Of a stretch of 64,000 nucleotides of DNA, positions 7,459 through 18,702 are shown piece after piece (positions within the stretch are counted from its first letter, which is position 1; the number at the start of each line of letters is the position of its first letter). The stretch comes from Vibrio neptunius (GTDB lineage: Bacteria; Pseudomonadota; Gammaproteobacteria; Enterobacterales; Vibrionaceae). The DNA lies in assembly GCF_000967495.1 (NCBI RefSeq), contig NZ_JXXU01000030.1, positions 1-64,000 of the forward strand, read 5' to 3'. The notes under the pieces were generated by a model. It did not search any database. It worked only from the letters and a program-made list of their open reading frames with translations, and was not told the origin of the DNA. A program made the translations under genes and the position numbers.

Positions 7459-10400
7459 CTATTCCTCTTTACCCTGTTTTTGGGCTGGTTCACCCACACT
7501 AGGCTCTGTTTGGGTTGGCATTGGCGGCATACGCAGTTGGGCCTGATGGGTTGGCATCAGTGATAGCTTTGACTCCGCTAGCTCTACCATAGGTCTGTAC
7601 TTGCCGTTGCCATCCACAACCTCCGCTAAGGATTGCGCTTGGTAAACGCTGGCGAGTGCATGGCCGTTATCATACGGGTTATTAGCATGGCGACCAACAA
7701 ACACGTTGACCTGCTCTTGCCTGACCGTGCCTTGCCCTTGTGCCACTAGGTGTTGCAGCGGTTTAGGTAAGGGTAAGTGGTAGCGGCACAGTGTAGGCTC
7801 ATTTTTATCGCGTGTCACTTTGCCACTAAATAAGGTGTGAGTGGTCAGGCTTTGATAATCCGACGGCTTAAAGCCAGTCTCGATACACAAGCTTACCACT
7901 TCATTGTCATAAGCGTTAGGCAGAAGAATGGTGATCTCCTTTGCAAAGTTGACGGTCACGCTATTTGGCGAATCCGCTCTATCAATCTCGCGCTTAGTGG
8001 TACGAAATGTGATTGATGGCTGGTTAATCAGGGTTAATAAATCGTGGTACTCATCTGCGGCGCTGCGGCTAAGGTCTGGCTCTTTGCCCCATATTGAATG
8101 GCGCAGCCAGGTTTCCAACTCGGTTCTTTTAGTCAGCAGCAGGAGCACGGTCACCACTGCATAGAGAGCCGCGCCCCAGAAGTTAAGGGCTAAGATCCAC
8201 CCATTGAGCACGCTACCAATAGCGAGGGTTCCAAAACGACTTCTCAGCGAGTTAACGACCAGATAACCCCAACTCGAAGCCTGCATTCCGAGCGCGCCTG
8301 CTTTGCCAATCAATAGCGCTTTTTCTAACGAATTTTTTGATGCGGAGATATCTTCGGCAACTTGCCAACCTTCAAGACCCGCGGCAATCACCCCCGCAGC
8401 CCCAGCAATCAGTGAGTGAGCAATATAGCGCTGAGCGTTAAGAGCATCGATTACTTCTACCCCTTTGATCTTGCTGGTTTTGAGGGTCTTTAGCGTATTC
8501 TGCATTAGATCAACGTTGCCTTGAATTTTACTTAGCGATAGCCCTTTTACTACCGCACCCGTGTTATTAATAAACCACGCGACACTGTAAGTCACGGTCA
8601 TTTGTTGTTTGCGCGTATCCGGGTAAGGGGCCGACTTTTCCATCTCTTGCAAGGTTTGCATTTGTGAAGCGAAGTTAATCAGGTTTAAGGCCGCGACCAC
8701 CAAATCCATGCCTCCGATGCGATTAAAGGCACCATTAACCTCGCTTGCGGCGTTACTGAAGGTGTATTTGCTCACGGATTGGCTCTGGTATTCGCTGAAC
8801 ACCGGCGGGATAGACTCCACATAGCGGCTGATCTGTTTGTTTATCTGACGTAGCGACTTCGACATTCGGCGATGTTCCGGCGATTCAGCCGGGAGCTTGG
8901 ACAAGGCTGTATTGGTACTGTGCGCTTCCATTAACAACTGGTGGTAACGGCCATTGGCGGTTTGCATTTTCGCACTCAGGCCCTCATTGAGAAGTACCTT
9001 ACCACTGCTCATTTGGGCTTGCCCCCACAGCGACATCGCCATGGCGCGGCGCGCCGACAAACCCGGCAGTTTCATCACGCGGTTAATGATACGAAAGCGC
9101 AGCATTTGTAGGCTGCGCACCGCTTTATCCCCTTTATCCGTGACCGCTTGTTTGGCCTGATTGATTTGCCTTTCAAGGGGGATGAGTAGGTTCTTCGTCG
9201 CCGTAAACAAGGCCGAATTAGGGTCGCTGAACCCAATCACGTCGTTAAACGCCGAGATGAACCCACTCAGTGGGATACGCGTTTCATTGGTAAAGTCAGA
9301 AAAGGCCACGTCCTTGAACAGTTTATCAGTGGCGACATATATCTCCGACGAGAAGCCGTAAGAGGCCAAGCCTAACAAGTTATCCGGATCGGTGAGCAAC
9401 TCATCAATGCTGTCGCTCAACCCAGCCACGTGCTGGACACTCAACTCTAAATCATTGAGTACCGCATCCATTAGGGTGCTTAAAACCAGGTGGTGAGCAT
9501 GCTCGCCGACGTCGAGGCCAAAGCGCCGTGGGTCGGTGCCTAAGGCGGCGATGGCCTCTATCACGTGTGGCGCGTCGTGCTTTATCATCGGCACGAAGTG
9601 ATGAAGGGTGCTTAGGTAGCCTTTATAGAAGGTGTCTAAGTCTGCCCAGTTGACTTGGCGGTGCGCTTTGCGCCGCTCAGCATACTCCTTAAAGCGTGAC
9701 TCCAGTAGAGCTGGTGCAATACCGTATTCATTCAGTCTGGCTCTGGCTTCAGTGTAGGCTAAGCTGAGGCGATGTGCTCGTGCATACAGGCCAGCTCCTC
9801 CTCCGAAATTGCTGATGTTATCGGATTTCTTCAATTGCACTTGAGAGTAATGGTACTCCAAACAGGTATCTAGGTCTTGCTCGACCTCAACCACCTTGTC
9901 GACTGGCACACTGTCTAAGGTACCCGGTGGCAGTGAAATGCGCACCAAGCTCCGAATGGCTTCCGCCACCACGGTTTTTCGCTGAGAGTGGTCGTCTTGC
10001 AATAAGGGCAATACCGATTGCGACAGGCGCAGGTGCAGGTCGGTGAAGTCAGCCAAGGGGTCATCCAGAGCAACAAAATGATGAGCGCATAATATCGGCA
10101 CTTGATACTGGTAGCTGGTAAGGTAAGCGGGCTGCAGTGGGGTGATAAGCCCTTGTTCATCGACTTCGGTGATCGAGGGGGACGCGCAGGTCCAATAAAA
10201 AGCGTTTAAGTCTTCTTTGCCGACGTCAGCCACCTCTTTTGAGATTTTTTCAATCGGCAGGCGGTGCGTTGAGGCGGTGATATCGCGCAACCACTCTTGT
10301 CTCGCTTGTTGGCTCTCTGGAGTATCGCCTGTGTAGAAATCTTGCAGGTTTTGTGTCCAGCGCTGGCTCGCATAACCGACAAAATAAGGCCGATCAGTTT

Positions 10401-11817
10401 GATAAAGCACGTAAGCCTGCGGCTTTTCAGCCTCTGCGTTATATCGCGTTTCGGCAAGGTCACCAACAAAGCGTTTGAACTCGCCTTTGACGACTTGGTA
10501 TTCGGCCACAGACCAGGCGTCGGTCTCGGGATCTTGGCTTAGGGCATAGAGCCAGCCATCGCGCAGCTGCCGTAAGGTATAAGGGATTTTGTCTGAGCGC
10601 AGCACCCCTCCCGGGAAGAGCTTGGTGTCAGTGATGGGGTTGAGCCCTTTAACTACCTCATGATTAAGTGTCTTTGGGTCTCGGTTGTCGATGGCATAAC
10701 GCACCGGAGCCAAGGCGGCAAAGGCACTCTTGTTTGAACTGGCCACCTTTACCACGGGAAACGGTTTCTCACGGGCGATGCGGTCTATCGATAGCAGCCC
10801 TTCACTGAGCAGGGCACTGAAGGCTGGGTAGCCAACGTCCAGAGCATGGTTGTAAACTCCTACCGGCTCGGTGTAGATGACGGCCCCTTTGTCCAGTGGC
10901 GATAATGGCAAGGTTGGGTTTAAGTCTTGCAAGGTCTCAAGAGAGACGCCGTGCTGCTGAGCAATCTGCTCTAGGGTTTCCCCTTGAGCCGCCTTATGAG
11001 CGGCTCGCCGGCTAACGTCTTCCAAAACATGCCCTTTGGTCAAAGGGATGATGGCGTCCATATCGAGCTTGACGCCATGCTCATTTAAAAAGGCCGCGTC
11101 TACCGCCGACATGGCTTGGTCATCCATAGCTTTCCGACTAAACAGCAAGTGTTGGTCGACCACTACCTGCCCCTCTCGCTTCCACAGGGCCAAGACAAAG
11201 TCGATGCCAAACTTGGTTGCGGGCTCTGGATTCATGGCCCCCGCTGTGCTCTTCGTGATCAAAAAGTGATACTTAGTTTCCCCTTGGAAGCGGTATTCAT
11301 GCAGCAGTTCACCATCAATAAAATGGTACAAATAGCCTTCGGTCGGTAGGCCGAGCATTTCACCACTTTGGATCGCGGGGCGAATCGGCACAAAAGCGTA
11401 TTCGATAGTAAGGTTATCTTTGTCTTGAGGCGTGATGTCTGACCAACGGACGTCGGCCTGAAGCGGTGCATTCCATCCGACCCACAATCGTTTGGCTTCT
11501 TGCTTTTCTATCGAGAGAATACTGCGAGTATGGGGGCCATTGGCGACATTGAGCCATTGAGAGAGCGGACCTTCTTGCTCGGTCCTACCTAGCAGGCCAC
11601 CTATATGCGGCTCGACCCCTTTGCTGTACAAGCTTTGTTCGCACGCGTATTCGACCGCGTAAGCGAAAGCCGGCTCCTTCTCTTCGATTGGACACATGGC
11701 CGGCATCGGGCCAATCGGTTTCTCTTCAATGATAGGCTTGTAGCCTGCACTCATATGAGGTCTTCGTGTTTTAAACAGGTCGGATGGTTTACTCACAATG
11801 CCAATACTCTCAATCAA
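7459..11817 (-). CDS. VasX-like pore-forming T6SS effector
   Basis: A 1452-residue protein. A LysM-like segment lies near 275-315 (IAQQHGVSLETL). It is followed by a region like the VasX N-terminal domain, with APVRYAIDNRD near 367 and LRDGWLYAL near 418; the latter fits the hRxGhhYhh pattern of MIX effectors. A long helical middle leads to hydrophobic stretches near 1035-1052, 1072-1090, 1120-1145 and 1200-1226, as expected for a membrane-inserting toxin. VasX of V. cholerae (about 1085 residues) is shorter, so the N-terminal ~270 residues are extra. The frame opens with TTG at 11817; a GTG at codon 8 and an ATG at codon 22 are alternative starts, none with a strong ribosome binding site. 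No vgrG, hcp, PAAR or adaptor gene adjoins it. Confidence 0.8.
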   Translation of the reverse strand: MIESIGIVSKPSDLFKTRRPHMSAGYKPIIEEKPIGPMPAMCPIEEKEPAFAYAVEYACEQSLYSKGVEPHIGGLLGRTEQEGPLSQWLNVANGPHTRSILSIEKQEAKRLWVGWNAPLQADVRWSDITPQDKDNLTIEYAFVPIRPAIQSGEMLGLPTEGYLYHFIDGELLHEYRFQGETKYHFLITKSTAGAMNPEPATKFGIDFVLALWKREGQVVVDQHLLFSRKAMDDQAMSAVDAAFLNEHGVKLDMDAIIPLTKGHVLEDVSRRAAHKAAQGETLEQIAQQHGVSLETLQDLNPTLPLSPLDKGAVIYTEPVGVYNHALDVGYPAFSALLSEGLLSIDRIAREKPFPVVKVASSNKSAFAALAPVRYAIDNRDPKTLNHEVVKGLNPITDTKLFPGGVLRSDKIPYTLRQLRDGWLYALSQDPETDAWSVAEYQVVKGEFKRFVGDLAETRYNAEAEKPQAYVLYQTDRPYFVGYASQRWTQNLQDFYTGDTPESQQARQEWLRDITASTHRLPIEKISKEVADVGKEDLNAFYWTCASPSITEVDEQGLITPLQPAYLTSYQYQVPILCAHHFVALDDPLADFTDLHLRLSQSVLPLLQDDHSQRKTVVAEAIRSLVRISLPPGTLDSVPVDKVVEVEQDLDTCLEYHYSQVQLKKSDNISNFGGGAGLYARAHRLSLAYTEARARLNEYGIAPALLESRFKEYAERRKAHRQVNWADLDTFYKGYLSTLHHFVPMIKHDAPHVIEAIAALGTDPRRFGLDVGEHAHHLVLSTLMDAVLNDLELSVQHVAGLSDSIDELLTDPDNLLGLASYGFSSEIYVATDKLFKDVAFSDFTNETRIPLSGFISAFNDVIGFSDPNSALFTATKNLLIPLERQINQAKQAVTDKGDKAVRSLQMLRFRIINRVMKLPGLSARRAMAMSLWGQAQMSSGKVLLNEGLSAKMQTANGRYHQLLMEAHSTNTALSKLPAESPEHRRMSKSLRQINKQISRYVESIPPVFSEYQSQSVSKYTFSNAASEVNGAFNRIGGMDLVVAALNLINFASQMQTLQEMEKSAPYPDTRKQQMTVTYSVAWFINNTGAVVKGLSLSKIQGNVDLMQNTLKTLKTSKIKGVEVIDALNAQRYIAHSLIAGAAGVIAAGLEGWQVAEDISASKNSLEKALLIGKAGALGMQASSWGYLVVNSLRSRFGTLAIGSVLNGWILALNFWGAALYAVVTVLLLLTKRTELETWLRHSIWGKEPDLSRSAADEYHDLLTLINQPSITFRTTKREIDRADSPNSVTVNFAKEITILLPNAYDNEVVSLCIETGFKPSDYQSLTTHTLFSGKVTRDKNEPTLCRYHLPLPKPLQHLVAQGQGTVRQEQVNVFVGRHANNPYDNGHALASVYQAQSLAEVVDGNGKYRPMVELAESKLSLMPTHQAQLRMPPMPTQTEPSVGEPAQKQGKEE

Positions 11818-12149
11818 AAGTTGAGAGGCATTTTATGCGATTCGTTGCCCATAATCTGTAGGTAAAACGTCGGAATGTTTAGTGTTTTTATCTAAATTAC
11901 TAAACGATGCGATCAATACTCAATATGGCGCCTATTCTATACCGAATTGAGTGGGATATTACTCTTCCCGATTGGCCCCTTCCCACGGAAGCAAACATTC
12001 CCCACGAGCAAAACTTCACCGCTGCAGAGCTTAAGCACGCTCAATGATGAATGAATCAACTCTGTGTTCGATTTAAGTCTATCTCGTCCCAATTGTGACA
12101 ATTTATAAAATGTCCCATATTGAACTTTTCCATTCTTCATGCATCATAC
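11818..12149. other. Intergenic between divergent effector and metal genes
   Basis: About 330 bp separate the minus-strand effector from the plus-strand DUF1007 gene. A 67-codon minus-strand frame at 11937-12140 lacks a recognisable family or good ribosome binding site and is not called. Promoters for both neighbours must lie here. Apart from the Zur-like site at the right edge I see no operator I can name. Confidence 0.4.
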
Positions 12150-12162
12150 GTTATAACATAAC
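12150..12162. promoter_or_regulatory. Putative Zur box
   Basis: GTTATAACATAAC matches the gammaproteobacterial Zur consensus core GTTATAnTATAAC at all but one position. It lies 21 bp before the ATG of the DUF1007 gene, where a zinc-loaded repressor would block transcription. Zur control fits the DUF1007/NicO pair, which would then be expressed under zinc shortage. Confidence 0.65.
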
Positions 12163-12183
12163 AATAAAGCCGATTTCGTCAGC

Positions 12184-12942
12184 ATGAATACACTCGAACA
12201 CATCTTCAAGCAATGGTTGCACCAGATAAAGCCGACCACTGATATTCGCACCACATTCCGTGGCTTATCCTTGGCCCATTGGGTTTTTTTTCAACTTCCT
12301 TGGTGTCGTCAGTGCTGGCTTTTGATCGCAATGATGATGACTGCTTCTGTACAAGCTCACCCCCACTCTTGGATCAACTTGAAGACCGATATTCAAGGCC
12401 AAAATGGCATGATCACTGGTTTAAAAATGGAATGGACATTTGACGCTATGACCTCCGCTTACATGCTGGATGGAAAAGATATGAGCGCTGAAAATCAGCA
12501 GGCCTCTTTGCAGGCGGTCTCTGCTTCGGTACTCGACAATATGTTGAATGAACACTACTTTACCTATTTCTACGATGGCGAAACGCCGATTAAGTACAAA
12601 ACGGCTCAGAATGGCACACTGCGCCGAGAACGGGCAAAACTGGTGCTAAGCTTTGAACTGCCACTTGCCACACCACACCCGATCACTAGTGACTCGCTGC
12701 GCTTGCTGATTTTTGAACCCAGCTATTATGTCGGCATGACGTGGAGATCCTCCAATGACGTGACCTTGTCCCCCGATTTGGCTCAGGACTGTCATCTAGA
12801 GCTGATAGAACCGAACCCAACGTCTGAACAAATGAGCTACGCCATGTCTCTCTCTGCGGATGCCGACCCGGACAATGCACTAGGCCAGTTGTTTACCCAG
12901 ACCGTCAAGATCCGCTGTGCCAGCTTCCCTTCCGTTGAATAA
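12184..12942 (+). CDS. DUF1007 family periplasmic protein
   Basis: A 252-residue protein. A hydrophobic stretch (WLLIAMMMTASVQA, ending near 58) is followed by the HPHSWI motif that typically opens mature DUF1007 proteins, whose histidines are thought to bind metal. The segment before the hydrophobic core is unusually long, so the real start could be later, but the Zur-like site only 21 bp upstream supports the ATG used. Family members are found next to NicO-type transporters, as here, where the transporter gene follows after 19 bp. A role delivering or sensing periplasmic metal is inferred. Confidence 0.75.
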   Translation: MNTLEHIFKQWLHQIKPTTDIRTTFRGLSLAHWVFFQLPWCRQCWLLIAMMMTASVQAHPHSWINLKTDIQGQNGMITGLKMEWTFDAMTSAYMLDGKDMSAENQQASLQAVSASVLDNMLNEHYFTYFYDGETPIKYKTAQNGTLRRERAKLVLSFELPLATPHPITSDSLRLLIFEPSYYVGMTWRSSNDVTLSPDLAQDCHLELIEPNPTSEQMSYAMSLSADADPDNALGQLFTQTVKIRCASFPSVE

Positions 12943-12961
12943 TGAATGTACGAGTATCGAT

Positions 12962-14050
12962 ATGAAAACGCTGATGATTAACACTCAAGCGCGTCAAGAA
13001 TGCACTTCTTCTCGCCCTTATCGGGCTTGGCTTGTCGCCTTTGCTGTCGCCGCTATATTGGCGATAGGACTTTACCAACTCTGGCTGGCGTGGCCGACAC
13101 TGGTCGTAAACACACTGCATTGGCAACGGGAGGTCAATACTCAACTGGCAGACTTACTCTATGACGCCAAACAAAATACGATGGTTGCCGGAGGTTATCT
13201 GATTGGGTTTAGCTTTTTGTACGGCATGCTTCACTCCCTTGGTCCAGGGCATGGGAAAGTGATTGTGACCACCTATTTAGCCACTCACCCTACTAAGGTG
13301 AAAGCCAGCTTGATGATCACTGTGGTGTCCGCCATGGTTCAAGCTTTAGTCGCGATTGGATTGGTCACCGTCTTAGTCTGGGGTTTCAGTGCCTCCATGC
13401 GGGTCGTCAACCAGCAAGCTTCGCTGTTTGTCACCATCAGTTTTGGCCTAGTCGCGTTATTCGGTGGTTTAATTCTGTTCAAAGCCGTGAAAAAGATTTA
13501 TCAGTCGATGCGCAAACCTCAGATTCGCGTTCATTCGGTTAGACCCATAGAGGCGCTTTCCTCAGCAAAAACCTCACTTATTGGCGGCAGCGCAACCGGC
13601 CAACCTTCTCTCAGCCTAGCTCCAAACGTCCATCAGCATGGGCATACTTGTGGGTGTGGTCATAACCATGTCGCTCAGGCCGACGCGATTAATCAGGCTT
13701 CTACATGGCGCGAGTACCTTGCCATTATCAGTGCTATTGGCATACGACCATGCACGGGCGCGATTATGGTGCTGCTTTTTGCCAATGTTGCCGATTTGTA
13801 TTGGATGGGCGTTGTGAGTGCGATCCTAATGGCAGCGGGCACTGCGTTAACTACCTCTTTGATTGCCATCATGACGTTGACGGGTAAACATGTGGTTAAG
13901 CGCTACCTTACCAACACCGATAATAAAAGTAGAGGCTGGGCTGTTGCTGGCGCTTATCTGCAACTGTTTGGCGGCTTAATTCTCATGGTGTTTGGTGTAT
14001 TGCTGATGGCTGGAGAACATTACGGCGTGTCACCGATGCTTTCGGTATAG
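12962..14050 (+). CDS. NicO-family nickel/cobalt-type transporter
   Basis: About 362 residues from the ATG at 12962; an in-frame GTG at 12917 overlapping the upstream gene is less likely. It has about six or seven membrane segments. The early motif LHSLGPGHGK carries conserved histidines of the RcnA/NicO family, a central His/Cys-rich loop near residues 222-234 (HQHGHTCGCGHNH) would bind metal, and the second half has the matching IRPCTGAI motif. The family exports or imports Ni/Co; with a DUF1007 partner and a Zur box, a part in zinc homeostasis is equally possible. Direction of transport cannot be read from sequence. Confidence 0.8.
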   Translation: MKTLMINTQARQECTSSRPYRAWLVAFAVAAILAIGLYQLWLAWPTLVVNTLHWQREVNTQLADLLYDAKQNTMVAGGYLIGFSFLYGMLHSLGPGHGKVIVTTYLATHPTKVKASLMITVVSAMVQALVAIGLVTVLVWGFSASMRVVNQQASLFVTISFGLVALFGGLILFKAVKKIYQSMRKPQIRVHSVRPIEALSSAKTSLIGGSATGQPSLSLAPNVHQHGHTCGCGHNHVAQADAINQASTWREYLAIISAIGIRPCTGAIMVLLFANVADLYWMGVVSAILMAAGTALTTSLIAIMTLTGKHVVKRYLTNTDNKSRGWAVAGAYLQLFGGLILMVFGVLLMAGEHYGVSPMLSV

Positions 14051-14149
14051 CCGTTACGCTCAAAGACGCTGAGTGCTGGCTGATGGTGCTTTACCGAATG
14101 TGAAAAGGTCCATTCGATGATCGTAGCGCTTGAGGCTTTAGACAAAAAC

Positions 14150-14173
14150 AAAGGACTCCAGAAGGAGCCCTTT
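14150..14173 (-). terminator. Terminator-like hairpin between convergent genes
   Basis: AAAGGACTCC-AGAA-GGAGCCCTTT forms a stem between the end of the NicO gene and the end of hapA. A-rich sequence on its left becomes a T-rich tail for minus-strand transcripts, so it most likely terminates hapA. Confidence 0.65.
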
Positions 14174-14199
14174 GATTTACGATGTTGTGTTTTGTTTTA

Positions 14200-16365
<2,166 letters not shown>

Positions 16366-16392
16366 AAAGGCCCCGCCTAACGCGGAGCCCTT
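16366..16392 (-). terminator. Rho-independent terminator
   Basis: On the minus strand GGCTCCGC-GTTAG-GCGGGGCC is followed by TTTATTG. It lies just after the stop of the 191-residue gene and would end its transcript before hapA. Confidence 0.75.
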
Positions 16393-16417
16393 GTCAATAG
16401 AATTAATTATAGTCAGA

Positions 16418-16993
16418 TTAGCGAGTTAGCGTGTAGCAACACTCTAAGTCATAGTCGTCACCATTTTTCGCGGTGTACTCTTTCTGCTCAGTACAGGCAC
16501 GAGGTTTGCCTTTTTCATCCCCTTTGACCAAGCTGATCCAGTGTCGCATTGCAGAAATCTCACTGCTGTCTTGGGGAAACATGGTGCAGGTTTCCAGTTG
16601 GATATCTTCAATGTCTATCAGCTCGACACAGCCTGTCCCTTTGTGCTTACCAAATGTCAGCTCAACATGGCTACCTGTACCATCTCGGTATAGGATGGAT
16701 TCTGGGTTCTCTTTTTCACCAGTGTAAGCAACAAAATGTTTAGGATGCTTCAAACCACTGTGGCTGCCATCTTTGAAATACGCCATCACGTGACGATAGT
16801 CGATAACGTAGGCGGTCACGTCTTTGTGTGATCCACTCTCAAGCGGGAACAAGCGATCTAACAATTGTTTCGCCTTTACTTGCTTTTCAATGGTGTGATT
16901 AGCGTTCATATTTTCTACCGCGAAGACTGCTTCAGCGATAAATGGCTTGTCTTGCTTTTGGATGTCTGTTTTATCGAAAGTAAGCATATTCAT
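16418..16993 (-). CDS. Unidentified soluble protein divergent from XRE regulator
   Basis: A 191-residue cytoplasmic-looking protein that I cannot place in a family. It has no signal peptide or membrane segment. Notable stretches are TAYVIDYRHVMAYF near 61, RDGTGSHVELTFGKHKGTG near 104 and a Cys-Cys pair near the end (LECCYTL). It is a single gene closed by its own terminator and is divergent from the XRE-type regulator at 17155. An AWTTYACAA element shared with the regulator's own start lies about 20 bp before its ATG, so it is probably a target of that regulator. A link to central carbon metabolism is possible from the regulator family, but nothing here proves it. Confidence 0.6.
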   Translation of the reverse strand: MNMLTFDKTDIQKQDKPFIAEAVFAVENMNANHTIEKQVKAKQLLDRLFPLESGSHKDVTAYVIDYRHVMAYFKDGSHSGLKHPKHFVAYTGEKENPESILYRDGTGSHVELTFGKHKGTGCVELIDIEDIQLETCTMFPQDSSEISAMRHWISLVKGDEKGKPRACTEQKEYTAKNGDDYDLECCYTLTR

Positions 16994-17011
16994 AGTGTTT
17001 CCCTCGCGGAT

Positions 17012-17153
17012 ATTTCACAACTTTCCTGTCCTAGAGCAAATATTTCAAACTTGCGTTTAACTGATTGCAGTTTTGTGACTTTGCTTACTTTGTATACTAG
17101 TGAATTTTTAACTACAATTTCACAACAAAAATTTTACAATGTGAATTTTACAA
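17012..17153. promoter_or_regulatory. Repeated AWTTYACAA elements in divergent promoter
   Basis: ATTTCACAA or ATTTTACAA occurs at 17012-17020 and again at 17117-17125, 17131-17139 and 17145-17153. The last three are direct repeats spaced exactly 14 bp, ending one base before the regulator's ATG. This looks like an operator for autoregulation, with the isolated copy next to the divergent gene's start. Confidence 0.5.
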
Positions 17154-17154
17154 A

Positions 17155-18684
17155 ATGATGCTGTCAAAAAGTCTAATCCGTCAGTCCCACTTTTTAGGGA
17201 CTAAGATTCGAAACCTGAGGAAACGCAACCACCTGACAATGGAAGATCTGTCAGCGCGATGCATTCGGGTCAACCCAGAATACGCTCCTTCCGTTTCCTA
17301 CCTGTCTATGATTGAGCGTGGCAAGCGTGTACCAAGCATTGATATGTTGGAAGTCATTGCCGAAGTATTCCAGAAAGACCCGACATGGTTTCTGGATGAT
17401 GAGCCCGAGCAAGCAGATATCACGCCCGATAAAGGTAACAGAGGTGGCATCAGTGGAATGGCCCTTGAACCCAGCTTTCTATTCTCGAATGAGATTTTAC
17501 AAATCGCCATTCCAGAAATGCTCTCTCAGACCGGAATTACTGGACGCCAATTTGCCCATTTATTGATCCGTGCCCATCAGGAAAGCAACCAAAACCATTT
17601 TCCTGATCTGGAACGTGCAGCAGAAGAAGTGGGATTAAAGCGGCTCAACTTATCTGCTGAAGATCTGATGGATATTGCACGTAGCATGGGGTTAACCATT
17701 CGCTGGGTGTCACGTCCACCGCAAGATATTGTCGATGAGCTTGGCATGAGCGCTAAGCAAATCGTGACCTCTTTCTTCGAACCACCTGGCTTTATCTATT
17801 TAAATGAGATTTTAAAACAATACCCAACCCGCTTAAAATACGATTTGGCTGTCTATATAGGCCACTGTGTCCTGCACAGTAAAGAGGGATTAAAGAGCGT
17901 CCTATCGGTTGGTCACACCAATAGCTGGGAAGAACATCACCAAACCGCCCCTAGCTCAGATCTGAATTCTCAGGATATATTGCAAGCTTGGCGAGATTTT
18001 GAATCCAGTTTTTTCGCTGGTGCTCTTTTGTGTCCGAAAGTTCCATTCAGGCAGCTTCTCGATCGCAGTGGCTATGAGATTGATGTTCACCTCAAGGCGG
18101 GCGTCTCACCTTCTGTTGCTATGCGCCGCATGACTGTGGTCTCACCTTACCCACACTGGCACTACTTTGATGCTTATGGCCAGAACAAATTAAAAGCCGT
18201 ATATCGAGGCAATGGGATCCCGCTGCCGTGGGGAAACATGCGCAAAGTGAACGACCCTTGTCAGCATTGGGCAGTGTTTAGAAGACTGTCGGAGCCGCAG
18301 AGTGGCAGCTCAGCGCAGATCTCCATCCTTAACGTCGGTGATGAGCCAAGGATCTACTGCTGTGAATCCGTCAACATGACAGACCCTGCGGGGAATAACC
18401 GGGTTCTCTGTGCTGGCATCGATTTAAACCCAGCGATCGATGCTCAGGGGGGAGACTCTCGACGTATAGCTGAGGAACTCAAGTCTTTATGTGTCGATAA
18501 CGGCGGCAGTGCGTCTATTCCTAGACATATACAGAAAGAGTTCACCACAATAGCAAAAATTTTGAACATTAATTGGATAGAGCGTGGTATTCAAAGTGAT
18601 GCCAGAGTTATCTGCTCAAGAGGAGCGGTCTGCCCGAGAAAACCGAGCTGCTACAATGGCTGTCAGGACAAGGTGCCGATGTGA
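17155..18684 (+). CDS. XRE-type transcriptional regulator (DUF3612-like)
   Basis: A 509-residue regulator. Residues ~14-75 form a Cro/C1-type helix-turn-helix (IRNLRKRNHLTMEDLS, SYLSMIERGKRVPS). The large remainder resembles the RamB/ScfR class of short-chain fatty acid and glyoxylate regulators and the DUF3612 proteins known from Vibrio. The place where relatives have an HELGH-like peptidase motif reads YIGHCVLH, so the catalytic glutamate is absent. The C-terminus is cysteine-rich (CSRGAVCPRKPSCYNGC near 489-505), suggesting metal or redox sensing. Two ATGs (17155, 17158) have no ribosome binding site before them; three direct repeats occupy that place. It converges on qrr 18 bp after its stop. 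Confidence 0.75.
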   Translation: MMLSKSLIRQSHFLGTKIRNLRKRNHLTMEDLSARCIRVNPEYAPSVSYLSMIERGKRVPSIDMLEVIAEVFQKDPTWFLDDEPEQADITPDKGNRGGISGMALEPSFLFSNEILQIAIPEMLSQTGITGRQFAHLLIRAHQESNQNHFPDLERAAEEVGLKRLNLSAEDLMDIARSMGLTIRWVSRPPQDIVDELGMSAKQIVTSFFEPPGFIYLNEILKQYPTRLKYDLAVYIGHCVLHSKEGLKSVLSVGHTNSWEEHHQTAPSSDLNSQDILQAWRDFESSFFAGALLCPKVPFRQLLDRSGYEIDVHLKAGVSPSVAMRRMTVVSPYPHWHYFDAYGQNKLKAVYRGNGIPLPWGNMRKVNDPCQHWAVFRRLSEPQSGSSAQISILNVGDEPRIYCCESVNMTDPAGNNRVLCAGIDLNPAIDAQGGDSRRIAEELKSLCVDNGGSASIPRHIQKEFTTIAKILNINWIERGIQSDARVICSRGAVCPRKPSCYNGCQDKVPM

Positions 18685-18702
18685 TTTTCACAACCTAAAA
18701 AG

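Noticed and set aside
11937..12140. 67-codon minus-strand frame between effector and metal genes
   Set aside because: No family, no good ribosome binding site, and the region must contain two promoters.
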